This document shows positions 1 to 9,975 of a stretch of 64,000 nucleotides of DNA, piece after piece (within the stretch, counting starts at the first letter, position 1; each line of letters opens with the position of its first letter). The notes beneath the pieces are model-generated. The model ran no database searches and was not told where the DNA came from. It saw only the letters and a list, made by a program, of their open reading frames with translations. The DNA is from Verrucomicrobiia bacterium (GTDB lineage Bacteria; Verrucomicrobiota; Verrucomicrobiia; Opitutales; Cerasicoccaceae), in NCBI GenBank assembly GCA_030425485.1, contig JAUIAM010000015.1, positions 26,521-90,520 of the forward strand, written 5' to 3'. The position numbers were made by a program, and so were the translations under genes.

Positions 1-1398
1 GGGCTCCAGCGCGATCGTAATTTGCTGCGGTTTGTCTTCGATGGCCAACAGCTTGATCTGTTTTTTGTGGTGCGGGGCGGTAAACTCGAAGCGGTAGTTG
101 CCGGGAAGGATGTTTAGCTCTAGCTGGCCATCCTGCACGGGGAAGGAGAGCTTTTCGCGGGACAGGGTGACCATGGCGGACTCCGGCTCCAGACTAAAAG
201 ACAGTTTGGGCTTCTTCCCTTCGGGAGTACGAATGGCTACATTTCCCTCGGGGATGGCGTCTCCGCTAAAGGCAAGGCTGTAGAAACTGATGACGATGTA
301 GGCAAAAACGACGGCGAAGACGCCGATAACAGCCAGGCGGAAGGCACGCTCGTTACCTTTGCCACGCTTTTTAATCTGCTTGGGAACGGGGATGAAGTCG
401 ATGTGGCGAAAGACGGACTTCGTCTCCGATGTGCCGGGCTCCAGCGGCTCGATGCGCTCCTTGACCTCGTTGAGGTTGTTGAGGTCCTTGAGTACCGATT
501 TGGCCGAGCCGTAGCGCTTCTCCTGGCGGCGTTCCAGGCAATTGGCGATGAGGGTGTCCCAGTGCGGGTTGATATCGGGGTTGAGCTCCGAGGGGGGCTT
601 GTACTCGTAGCTGGGTTTTTGCCCGGTAAGGAGCCAGTATGCCGTGATGCCAAAGGCGTAGATGTCGGCTCGCTCGTCGCCCTCCTTCCCCATGCGGACC
701 TCGGGCGCGAGAATGTCCACCGTGTTGATGCGGATGCGGCGCGGACCGAGCGAAATCGGGGGGATGCCAGCCGAGACGAGTTCCTCAAAGAGGGATTTTC
801 CGGCAATGCTCATCAGCCCGAGTTCGACCAGCTTGATCTGCCCTTCCTCGTTGCGGAGGATATTGGTCGGGTTGAGATTCAGGTGGAGCACGCGCTGGCT
901 GTGGGCGTACTCGAGTGCTTCGAGTATCTGGTTGAGGATGTCCTTTACCTCGTCTTCGGGGAGGCCCGTGGCAATGTCTGCCAGGAGCTCGTCTGACTCG
1001 CTCTGCTGCTTGCCTTGCTTGTCAAGGGCGATGGATTCGAGGTAATCGGCGAGATTCTGCCCGTCAAAGTCTTCCTGAAAGAGGACAAAGCGGTTCTTGA
1101 TGGTGTCCACGTCCTCAATTTTGAGGATGCCGGGGTGATCGAGCTTTGAAAGCTTACTTGAGGCCTGAAAGCAGCGTTCGCGAAAGCTTGAGTCGCCCTT
1201 GACCAGAGGCGGGAGGACAAAGAGGGTCCGATTGTCCTTCTGGCGCGTTTTACGGACCTGATAGAGGCTCCCCATCAAGTCGTAGGAAAGACACTTCAAG
1301 ATTTGATAATCGCCGAATTTCTCACCTGGGGTCAGCACTTCATAGGCGCGTCCAGGGGGTGGGGTTCGGTTGGTCGAGTCGGCTGAATCCGTTGCCAT
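1..1398 (-). CDS. membrane pseudokinase of the bacterial Ser/Thr kinase family (3' end cut by window edge)
   Basis: An open frame of 466 codons from the ATG at 1398 runs off the left edge without a stop. Residues about 25-310 have a PknB-type kinase layout: LAPEV at 230-234 stands for the APE motif and DIYAFG at 245-250 matches helix F. The catalytic signatures are lost: the HRD loop reads HLNLNPTN (His172, Asn174 in place of the catalytic Asp), DFG reads ELG at 192-194, the glycine loop is degenerate (LSYDLMG) and no lysine sits at the VAIK position (TLFVLPP). A transmembrane helix lies at about 352-375, followed by an extracytoplasmic tail with a PEGA-like beta pattern. The membrane topology matches PknB-type receptors. 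It probably acts as a scaffold or binding protein rather than a kinase; that is inference from the missing residues. Confidence 0.8.
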   Translation of the reverse strand, partial: MATDSADSTNRTPPPGRAYEVLTPGEKFGDYQILKCLSYDLMGSLYQVRKTRQKDNRTLFVLPPLVKGDSSFRERCFQASSKLSKLDHPGILKIEDVDTIKNRFVLFQEDFDGQNLADYLESIALDKQGKQQSESDELLADIATGLPEDEVKDILNQILEALEYAHSQRVLHLNLNPTNILRNEEGQIKLVELGLMSIAGKSLFEELVSAGIPPISLGPRRIRINTVDILAPEVRMGKEGDERADIYAFGITAYWLLTGQKPSYEYKPPSELNPDINPHWDTLIANCLERRQEKRYGSAKSVLKDLNNLNEVKERIEPLEPGTSETKSVFRHIDFIPVPKQIKKRGKGNERAFRLAVIGVFAVVFAYIVISFYSLAFSGDAIPEGNVAIRTPEGKKPKLSFSLEPESAMVTLSREKLSFPVQDGQLELNILPGNYRFEFTAPHHKKQIKLLAIEDKPQQITIALEP

Positions 1399-1456
1399 GG
1401 TTTCTGATCTGGTCACTGACGATACATGGGCTACGCTGTAGAAGCGGCAGCGCTAG

Positions 1457-1759
1457 TCAAGGCTTGAGGGTGTCGGGGGCGTTGCGGTCCTTGCCCGCTA
1501 CCTTGTGGTAGGTGCCAGTGAGCTTGTCGCGCTCGTACTTGGTAAAGCCGGCTTTCTCGACGTTGTTATTCTCGAGTTTGCTGCGGGTGGCGCCCGGTGT
1601 GTACTTGGTGGCGAGATTGGGTGGCTGGTATACGCGCCTGACGGGTTCGCCGGTCAGGGGGTGCTGGGTGAGGGCCGGAGCACTCATGGGCTGCTCGATT
1701 TCAAAGGTCTCTCCCTCGCCGCCGTTGGCCTGTACGACTTCATAAACATAAATAGGCAT
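1457..1759 (-). CDS. FmdB-like small protein lacking the zinc-ribbon cysteines
   Basis: A 100-residue protein starting MPIYVYEV, as FmdB-family regulators do (typically MPIYEY). I chose the ATG at 1759 because it gives this family N-terminus; a longer frame extends upstream to 1828. FmdB proteins normally carry two CxxC pairs forming a zinc ribbon. Here the equivalent places read QANG and HPLTG and there is no cysteine in the protein, so it cannot bind zinc in the usual way. The C-terminal half is basic and polar with no recognised domain. It lies 58 bases upstream of the pseudokinase on the same strand and may be cotranscribed. Function unknown. Confidence 0.65.
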   Translation of the reverse strand: MPIYVYEVVQANGGEGETFEIEQPMSAPALTQHPLTGEPVRRVYQPPNLATKYTPGATRSKLENNNVEKAGFTKYERDKLTGTYHKVAGKDRNAPDTLKP

Positions 1760-1945
1760 TTCCGAAGCATAGTGATTCCAGCCAAAATGGAAACTCAGAT
1801 TTTGGCATGGGTTATGGAGCCTATGCATAAGGATACATTTGAAAGTGTAGGTTTGCTAAAAAAGATACCTCATATTGGACTAGGGCTTATCCCGGAGGCA
1901 GTGAAGCCTTGTCACACAGTGACTTGCAGTTAGATTTAATGCCAG

Positions 1946-5011
<3,066 letters not shown>

Positions 5012-5087
5012 GCGCATGACTTTCGGCTTTTCGCTCTTGGCGTGACAGAATAATTATCCCGTTTTCCTATATGGTTGATAACGCATT

Positions 5088-5140
5088 GGTAGGGAGGGCT
5101 GCCCACGGTCGCTTTGCGTTCCTTGCGTGCTTTGCGGTTA
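5088..5140. repeat. degenerate REP-like copy plus TTTGCGGTTAAA tail
   Basis: The stretch GGTAGGGAGGGCTGCCCACG resembles the hairpin repeat at 13705-13735 and 50428-50483 but has lost the perfect stem. It is followed by a CTTTGCGTTCCTTGCG...TTTGCGGTTAAA tail that resembles the sequence at 15148-15178 and, inverted, at 23135-23158. It fills most of the 150-base gap between the histidine kinase and def. Confidence 0.5.
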
Positions 5141-5161
5141 AATATTTATCCGCTGTGCTAC

Positions 5162-5740
5162 CTAGCGCTTGTTGGCCTTGAGCCAGTCGCGGGTGTCGCG
5201 ACGGAGGCGTCGGACCTTGGACTCGATCATGCGGAGGACTTGTGGTCGCATGCGGTCGATGAAGAGCACGCCCTGCAGGTGGTCGTACTCGTGCTGGATC
5301 ACGCGGGCAAAGAGCCCGTCGCAAATGATCTGGTGCGCCTTGCCGTCGAGGTCCTGGTAATCCATTTTCACGGAAATGGGGCGCTCGACCTTGCCGCGGA
5401 TATTGGGAAAGGACAGGCAGCCTTCTTCGTAGGGGGCGTCTTCGCCCGAAAGCTCAATCACGGGATTGACCACGACCAGCGGCATGATGAGGTCCAGCGG
5501 CGGACACTTGCCATCGACGGTGTAGGTGCTGTGCCCGCCATCCATCTCGGACGGTAGCTCCATGACGAACAGTTGAATCGCCTGGCCGATCTGCTGGGCG
5601 GCCAGCCCGATGCCCTCGGCCTCGCGCATGGTCTCGATCATCTGCTCGGACAGCTTGCGCAGGGCGGCGTCAAACGCCGTTACCGGGGCTCCTTTTTCCT
5701 TTAAAATGCTTTCTCCGTATTGCGTGACACGTAGGCTCAT
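5162..5740 (-). CDS. def: peptide deformylase
   Basis: Peptide deformylase removes the formyl group from the initiator methionine of new proteins in the cytoplasm. The 192-residue product carries the three family motifs: GIGLAAQQIG (motif 1), EEGCLSFP with the metal-binding cysteine (motif 2) and HEYDHLQG with the two metal-binding histidines and catalytic glutamate (motif 3). I chose the ATG at 5740 (MSLRVTQYGE) because family members start just before this strand; an upstream in-frame ATG at 5794 would add 18 unlikely residues. It stands alone, with repeat-rich DNA on both sides and no fmt neighbour. Confidence 0.95.
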   Translation of the reverse strand: MSLRVTQYGESILKEKGAPVTAFDAALRKLSEQMIETMREAEGIGLAAQQIGQAIQLFVMELPSEMDGGHSTYTVDGKCPPLDLIMPLVVVNPVIELSGEDAPYEEGCLSFPNIRGKVERPISVKMDYQDLDGKAHQIICDGLFARVIQHEYDHLQGVLFIDRMRPQVLRMIESKVRRLRRDTRDWLKANKR

Positions 5741-5790
5741 TGACCAAGCATCTTGGCCACCTTTCCCCTCTTTGGAAACAACAAACAAAC

Positions 5791-5898
5791 GCACGGCATT
5801 TGATCCGCCCCAAACGCGCGGCGTTTGATCCGTTTGATGGGGGCTCTGCCCCCATCGCTCCCGATGGTCGCTGCCCCCGGTGTGCGGCGTTTGATCCG
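5791..5898. repeat. three copies of a 17-base repeat (GNRCGGCRTTTGATCCG)
   Basis: Direct copies start at 5791, 5816 and 5882: GCACGGCATTTGATCCG, GCGCGGCGTTTGATCCG and GTGCGGCGTTTGATCCG. The second and third copies flank the hairpin block at 5836-5877, which looks like an insertion between them. They lie just upstream of def, read on the minus strand. Confidence 0.75.
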
Positions 5899-5947
5899 AT
5901 CAAGTATCAGTGATCCGAAGGATCACGGGTGAAGGGCATTGCCCTTC
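5836..5947. repeat. array of short perfect palindromes with three-base loops
   Basis: Successive hairpins: GATGGGGGC-TCT-GCCCCCATC (5836-5856), overlapping CCATCG-CTCC-CGATGG, then GTGATCC-GAA-GGATCAC (5910-5926) and GAAGGGC-ATT-GCCCTTC (5931-5947). The block at 5840-5877 is also related to a sequence inside lpxB (23678-23714). No poly-T follows, so these do not look like ordinary terminators. Confidence 0.8.
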
Positions 5948-5972
5948 TCACGGGTGCAGGGCTTTACCTTTC

Positions 5973-8081
5973 CTAGGTCTTGAAGCGCTCGATCTCGTTT
6001 TGGAGGACGTCGGCGCTGCGGCGGAGGTTGCTCAGCATGCTGTGGGTTTGCTTGACCGCAGCGGCGGTCTGCTGGGCGGACTCGCTCAGGTGGGCCATCG
6101 CTTCGTTGATCTGCTCCGCGCCTGCGCTCTGGGACTCCATGCCCTCAAGGATCTGGTCAAAGCGCGGGGGCAAGCCCTGCACCTGCTGGATGACGTCCGT
6201 CAGTCGCTTGCTGATGCCCACGATTTCCTCCACGCTGGTTTCCACCTTGCGGGAAAAGTCGTTCATGCTCTTCACGCCGGTGCCGACCGCGCTCATCATG
6301 TCCTTGACGCTGGACTCGATTTCGAGCGTGGAGAGGGCGGCCTGATCGGCCAGACGGCGAATCTCCGTGGCCACGACAGAGAAGCCGCGCCCGGACTCGC
6401 CCGCCTTGCGCGCCTCGATGGCGGCGTTGAGCGAGAGCAGGTTGGTCTGGTCGGCCACCTTGGTCATGGTCAGCACAATGCTGCTGATGGCGGTGGCCTT
6501 TTGCTGGATAAGGTTGAGCTGGTCGGAAACGTCGGAGTTAGACTCCTGCAGTTCGGACATCGAGTCGCCCAGATTCTGAAGCAGGTCCAGGTCGGACTCG
6601 GCGTTGAGCGCGACTTTCTGGGTGATGTCGTTGACGTTGTGCATGGTCGTGGTCAGCTCCTTGGCCGTGCTGGAAATCTGGCGCGCAGTGGCGTTGACCT
6701 CAACCGAGGAGGTGCCCGTCTGCTCAGCGATGGTCACCTGCTGGCGTGCGGCGGAGGAGATGTGCTGCGCGGTTTTGGCGATCTCGCCCCCGGCGATTTT
6801 GACCTTGCCGATGAGGGACTTGAAGTTCGCGGTCATGGTGCGCGCGGCCTGGGCCAGTTGCCCAATCTCGGTGCGGGAGCGGCACGGGATGTCCACCGTC
6901 AAGTCGCCATCGGCCATGCGGTTTGCGGCGGTGGTCAGGGTGAGGATCGGCTGGGTAATGCCACGCGAGAGCAGGATGGCCACGGCGATGACAATGATGG
7001 CGGTGATGCCGGCCACACTGAGCGAAATGTGCGAGAGGTAATCAATCGGCTCGAAGACCTCGTCCTTGTCGATCTTGAGCACGAGGCCCATGCGGAGGTT
7101 CGGTAAGTACTCCCAGCCAGCCAGGACATCCACGCCGCGGTAGTCGGTGACGAGGCTGCCGCCGCTCTCGCCGCGCACGGCAAGCTGCACGGGTGTCATG
7201 GCTTCGCCCGGCTTGGGTGTGAAGGGGACGGAGTAGTTGAAGGCGGCGTCATCGATGTGGCGCACGTCGTTGAGGAAGAGAATCTGATCGCCCTCGCGGG
7301 AGGCGAGGATGATTTCTCCGCTCTTGCTCATGCCGGAGTAGTCGCTGACCACGTCGAAGATGTCCTCGTTTTTAGGCGAGAGAATGACCATGCCGAGGTA
7401 GCGGCCATCGTGCAGCACGGGGGCGCTGATGAAGAGCGCGGGCTCGCCCGTGGTCGGGTCGATGCGGAAGTCCGAGGTCTGCGAAGACATGAGCCGCTCC
7501 GTGCGGTGAAAGAGCCGGGCCATCTCGGTGTCGGCATTCCCCTCGGCGTTGAGGTCGCGGTAACCGCTCTCGATGTCGGGCATGGCGTAGACGACGACGC
7601 CTTCTGCGTTGACCAGATAGAGGCGGTTAAAGCCCAGCTCGGTTACGAGTTTTTTCAAGCCCCGGCTATGGTGGAGAAGCAGTTCCTTGTAGGCGGGGGT
7701 TTTTTGATAAGTCTCGATCTGGTCCGAATCGATGTCCTTGAGCGTTTGCAGGGTCATCCAGGCGCCGGGGCTGGCTGAGACGAGCGAGACGATGTTCTGC
7801 GTCTCGTGCAGGTAGGTGTGGATGCTGTTGACCTGGCGGACGGCGATGGCCTCCAGGTATTCCGTCTCTGTTTCGAGGAGAGTTTTTTGGGCCAGGATGA
7901 AATTGACCGTGGCGACGATGCCCAGCGGGATGAGTGCGATGAGCAGAAAGGAGACCATGATCTGGCGGCCGAGACGGCTCCGGCGCACGGACTCGGTGCT
8001 CTCGCGGACCGGGGGCGTGGCCTTACGGACCGGACGCGTGGTCTTGCTGCCAAAGGGGAAAGATTTATCGGTATCGGCCAT
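5973..8081 (-). CDS. methyl-accepting chemotaxis protein
   Basis: A 702-residue transmembrane chemoreceptor. After a charged 38-residue cytoplasmic tail comes helix 1 at about 40-62, a periplasmic ligand domain of about 280 residues (dCache-like), helix 2 at about 340-365, a HAMP segment and the long helical signalling domain. The hairpin tip shows the conserved segment NLLSLNAAIEA...GRGFSVVA, which contacts CheA and CheW. I chose the ATG at 8081 (MADTDKSF) because it begins 11 bases after the stop of the binding-protein gene upstream; an in-frame start at 8135 would overlap that gene. The tight arrangement suggests the binding lipoprotein presents a ligand to this receptor (inference). Confidence 0.92.
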   Translation of the reverse strand: MADTDKSFPFGSKTTRPVRKATPPVRESTESVRRSRLGRQIMVSFLLIALIPLGIVATVNFILAQKTLLETETEYLEAIAVRQVNSIHTYLHETQNIVSLVSASPGAWMTLQTLKDIDSDQIETYQKTPAYKELLLHHSRGLKKLVTELGFNRLYLVNAEGVVVYAMPDIESGYRDLNAEGNADTEMARLFHRTERLMSSQTSDFRIDPTTGEPALFISAPVLHDGRYLGMVILSPKNEDIFDVVSDYSGMSKSGEIILASREGDQILFLNDVRHIDDAAFNYSVPFTPKPGEAMTPVQLAVRGESGGSLVTDYRGVDVLAGWEYLPNLRMGLVLKIDKDEVFEPIDYLSHISLSVAGITAIIVIAVAILLSRGITQPILTLTTAANRMADGDLTVDIPCRSRTEIGQLAQAARTMTANFKSLIGKVKIAGGEIAKTAQHISSAARQQVTIAEQTGTSSVEVNATARQISSTAKELTTTMHNVNDITQKVALNAESDLDLLQNLGDSMSELQESNSDVSDQLNLIQQKATAISSIVLTMTKVADQTNLLSLNAAIEARKAGESGRGFSVVATEIRRLADQAALSTLEIESSVKDMMSAVGTGVKSMNDFSRKVETSVEEIVGISKRLTDVIQQVQGLPPRFDQILEGMESQSAGAEQINEAMAHLSESAQQTAAAVKQTHSMLSNLRRSADVLQNEIERFKT

Positions 8082-8092
8082 GATGCGTTCGG

Positions 8093-9400
8093 TCAGGGTG
8101 CCGTCTTGCGTGGAGCGGACCAGCGACCTCCCCAATCGCGGTTGAGTTTAGCCAGGTATTCGTCCCACTCGTCCATGCTGCGAAAAACCGGGTAGGGGTC
8201 GGGGCGCACGGGTATCTCGCTCTCCCAGACGATGTCAAAGTTCCCATCCGGGCGAATGCGGCCGATGCGCACGATCTTGAACAGGTGCTGGTTCTCCGGG
8301 TGGACGAAGACCATGCCGCCGGGGGCGTCAAAGCTCTGTGTGCTCAGGTAATCACGTACCGCTGCCGGATCGTAACTGTGGGCGTGCTGTTTGATCTCGC
8401 TCTCGTGCGCATTGGCAATGGCCCGGGCCCAGAGGTAGACGCCGATGTAGGCCGCCTCCATCGGGTCGGAGGCGATGACTTCCTCGCCAAAGCGGGCCTT
8501 GAGTCGTTGGATAAAGGCGCGGTTTTCCGGCGAGCTGACGGACTGGAAGTAGTTCCACGCGGCGTAGTCGCCCGCCATTTCGCGGGCTCCGGCCTTGCGC
8601 AGTTCGATTTCGCCCATGCTGAAGGACAGGGTGGGGATTTCCTCCGGGGTGATGCCCGCCTCGCGCAGTTGGTGGAAAAAGAGCGTGTTTACCTCGCCGT
8701 TGAGGGTGTTGACGATGACGTCGGGCCGCTTCTGGGCGATCTCGTCCACCAGCGCGGCCAGTTCACCCTCTCGGAGGGCGTTTGCGGCTAGCGGCAGATA
8801 GGCTTCGCCTACGGGCTCCGCTCCGAACGCCTTCAATTGGTCCGTGATAATGGTGTTGGCCGTATGAGGAAAAACGTAGTCCGAGCCCACGAGGTACATG
8901 CGCTCGCCCAGCTCCTCCATCGCCCAGTGAATGGCCGGGATGATTTGCTGGTTGGGGGCCGCGCCGAGGTAAACGATGTTGGGGGAATTTTCGATGCCCT
9001 CGTACTGCACGGGGTAAAAGAGCAGGCTCTCGTACTTCTCCACCACGGGTTTGACGGCCTTGCGGCTGGCCGAGGTCCAGCAGCCGAAGATAGCCACGAC
9101 CTTTTCCTCTTTAATTAAACGTTCGGCCTCGCGGGCGAACACGGCTGGGTCCGACCGCCCGTCGGCAATGACGTACTCGACCTTGACGCCCGGGATGATG
9201 CCCTCGGCGTTGATTTCCTCGATGGCGAGGATGGTGGCGTCCACCACGGGCTTTTCGGACTCCGCCATCGGACCGCTCTGCGAGTGCAGGATGCCGACCT
9301 TGATCGTCTCCATCTCACGGGCCGAAGGGCCGCAGCCCGCCAACAGCCACGCCATCAGACAGGGTGCCAGCAAGGTCAACGCGTAGTGCAAGCCTCTCAT
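8093..9400 (-). CDS. UrtA/AmiC-like substrate-binding lipoprotein
   Basis: A 435-residue type I periplasmic binding protein. The N-terminus is a lipoprotein signal with lipobox LLAGC (Cys23). The mature part matches the UrtA/short-chain amide binding family, including GCWTSASRKAV, YPVQYEG, GAAPNQQ and YLVGSDYVFP. In known systems UrtA feeds the UrtBCDE urea transporter, but no permease or ATPase genes are present in this window; the downstream partner is a chemoreceptor instead. The likely ligand is urea or a small amide, but the pocket cannot be judged from sequence alone. Transcribed first of a two-gene unit with the chemoreceptor. Confidence 0.85.
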   Translation of the reverse strand: MRGLHYALTLLAPCLMAWLLAGCGPSAREMETIKVGILHSQSGPMAESEKPVVDATILAIEEINAEGIIPGVKVEYVIADGRSDPAVFAREAERLIKEEKVVAIFGCWTSASRKAVKPVVEKYESLLFYPVQYEGIENSPNIVYLGAAPNQQIIPAIHWAMEELGERMYLVGSDYVFPHTANTIITDQLKAFGAEPVGEAYLPLAANALREGELAALVDEIAQKRPDVIVNTLNGEVNTLFFHQLREAGITPEEIPTLSFSMGEIELRKAGAREMAGDYAAWNYFQSVSSPENRAFIQRLKARFGEEVIASDPMEAAYIGVYLWARAIANAHESEIKQHAHSYDPAAVRDYLSTQSFDAPGGMVFVHPENQHLFKIVRIGRIRPDGNFDIVWESEIPVRPDPYPVFRSMDEWDEYLAKLNRDWGGRWSAPRKTAP

Positions 9401-9460
9401 CTTTAGGCGATTGTTCCGAATCCACGCGTTGCTTCAATCTTTTTGTGGGCCGGGTGTGTA

Positions 9461-9567
9461 GTGGGGCTGCGCGCCCCACACCCGCGGCAGGCAAAGCCTG
9501 CACTTTCGATGCTACGCATCGTAGCTTGGATTCTCGCAGTCAGCTTCACTGACTGCGAGAATCCAAG
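9461..9567. repeat. tandem array of four perfect hairpins
   Basis: Almost every base lies in a stem: GTGGGGC-TGCGC-GCCCCAC (9461-9479); GCAGGC-AAA-GCCTGC (9487-9501); two mutually exclusive stems, CGATGC-TAC-GCATCG (9507-9521) or GCTACG-CAT-CGTAGC (9511-9525); and a perfect 19-base stem with loop CTTCA (9525-9543 pairing with 9549-9567). No uridine tract follows on either strand. Confidence 0.85.
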
Positions 9568-9638
9568 AAATGCATCAAAACCGAGCCACCTCAAAGCCAA
9601 TAGGCCGAATGGCTTGGAACATGAGGGTTAGACTATTT

Positions 9639-9800
9639 TCACATCTTACATATCAATACGAAAAAACTAGCTCCCATAACGAAGAGGAACATTGCCAATA
9701 GAATGGCGACGATGCATATCGTGTTTGCGGGCGTTACGTCCGAAAGCAGAGCGCGAACGCTCTGGACTAATACTATCCATGGAATAAGTTTCTTATCCAT
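9639..9800 (-). CDS. possible 53-residue single-helix membrane protein
   Basis: An ATG at 9800 opens 53 codons ending in TGA. The product starts MDKKLIPWIV and has one strong hydrophobic helix from about residue 28 to 50 (ICIVAILLAMFLFVMG) ending in CKM. It has no recognised family. No clear ribosome-binding site is visible and the frame includes a perfect hairpin (9747-9764), so it may be chance. It is AT-richer than the neighbouring genes and stands alone in the gap. Confidence 0.35.
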   Translation of the reverse strand: MDKKLIPWIVLVQSVRALLSDVTPANTICIVAILLAMFLFVMGASFFVLICKM

Positions 9801-9975
9801 GTGAACAGAGCCTAATAGCTCTGGTGCTTCGTCAACTGGGGTGATATGATGTTGTGGTAAGGTTTTAATTTATTGATCTTTAGTATCTTATATAATAATA
9901 GCAGTGTCATCTCTCTCTTGCGATTTTTCTCTGCTATCTCCGCTTCCTCCTGTTAGATAATCCATCAGCCCAACC

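Larger units (their letters stand above)
9401..9975. other. 575-base intergenic region rich in hairpins
   Basis: This gap holds the palindrome array at 9461-9567, one possible 53-codon membrane ORF on the minus strand (9639-9800), and two further hairpins sharing CAGAGC/GCTCTG arms (9747-9764 and near 9806-9823). The last 150 bases before the gene at 9976 are AT-rich and may contain its promoter, but I cannot assign boxes with confidence. Confidence 0.6.

Noticed and set aside
403..1220. Plus- and minus-strand frames inside the pseudokinase
   Set aside because: They are shadows; the kinase-fold frame on the minus strand is continuous to the window edge and carries recognisable motifs.
1911..1923. 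GTCAC-ACA-GTGAC palindrome before the histidine kinase
   Set aside because: The spacing does not fit the CRP family and the match is too short to be meaningful without a second instance.
5910..7106. Long plus-strand frame of 398 codons
   Set aside because: It is antisense to the chemoreceptor and its product is low-complexity Gly/Leu/His-rich; the chemoreceptor motifs on the other strand are unambiguous.
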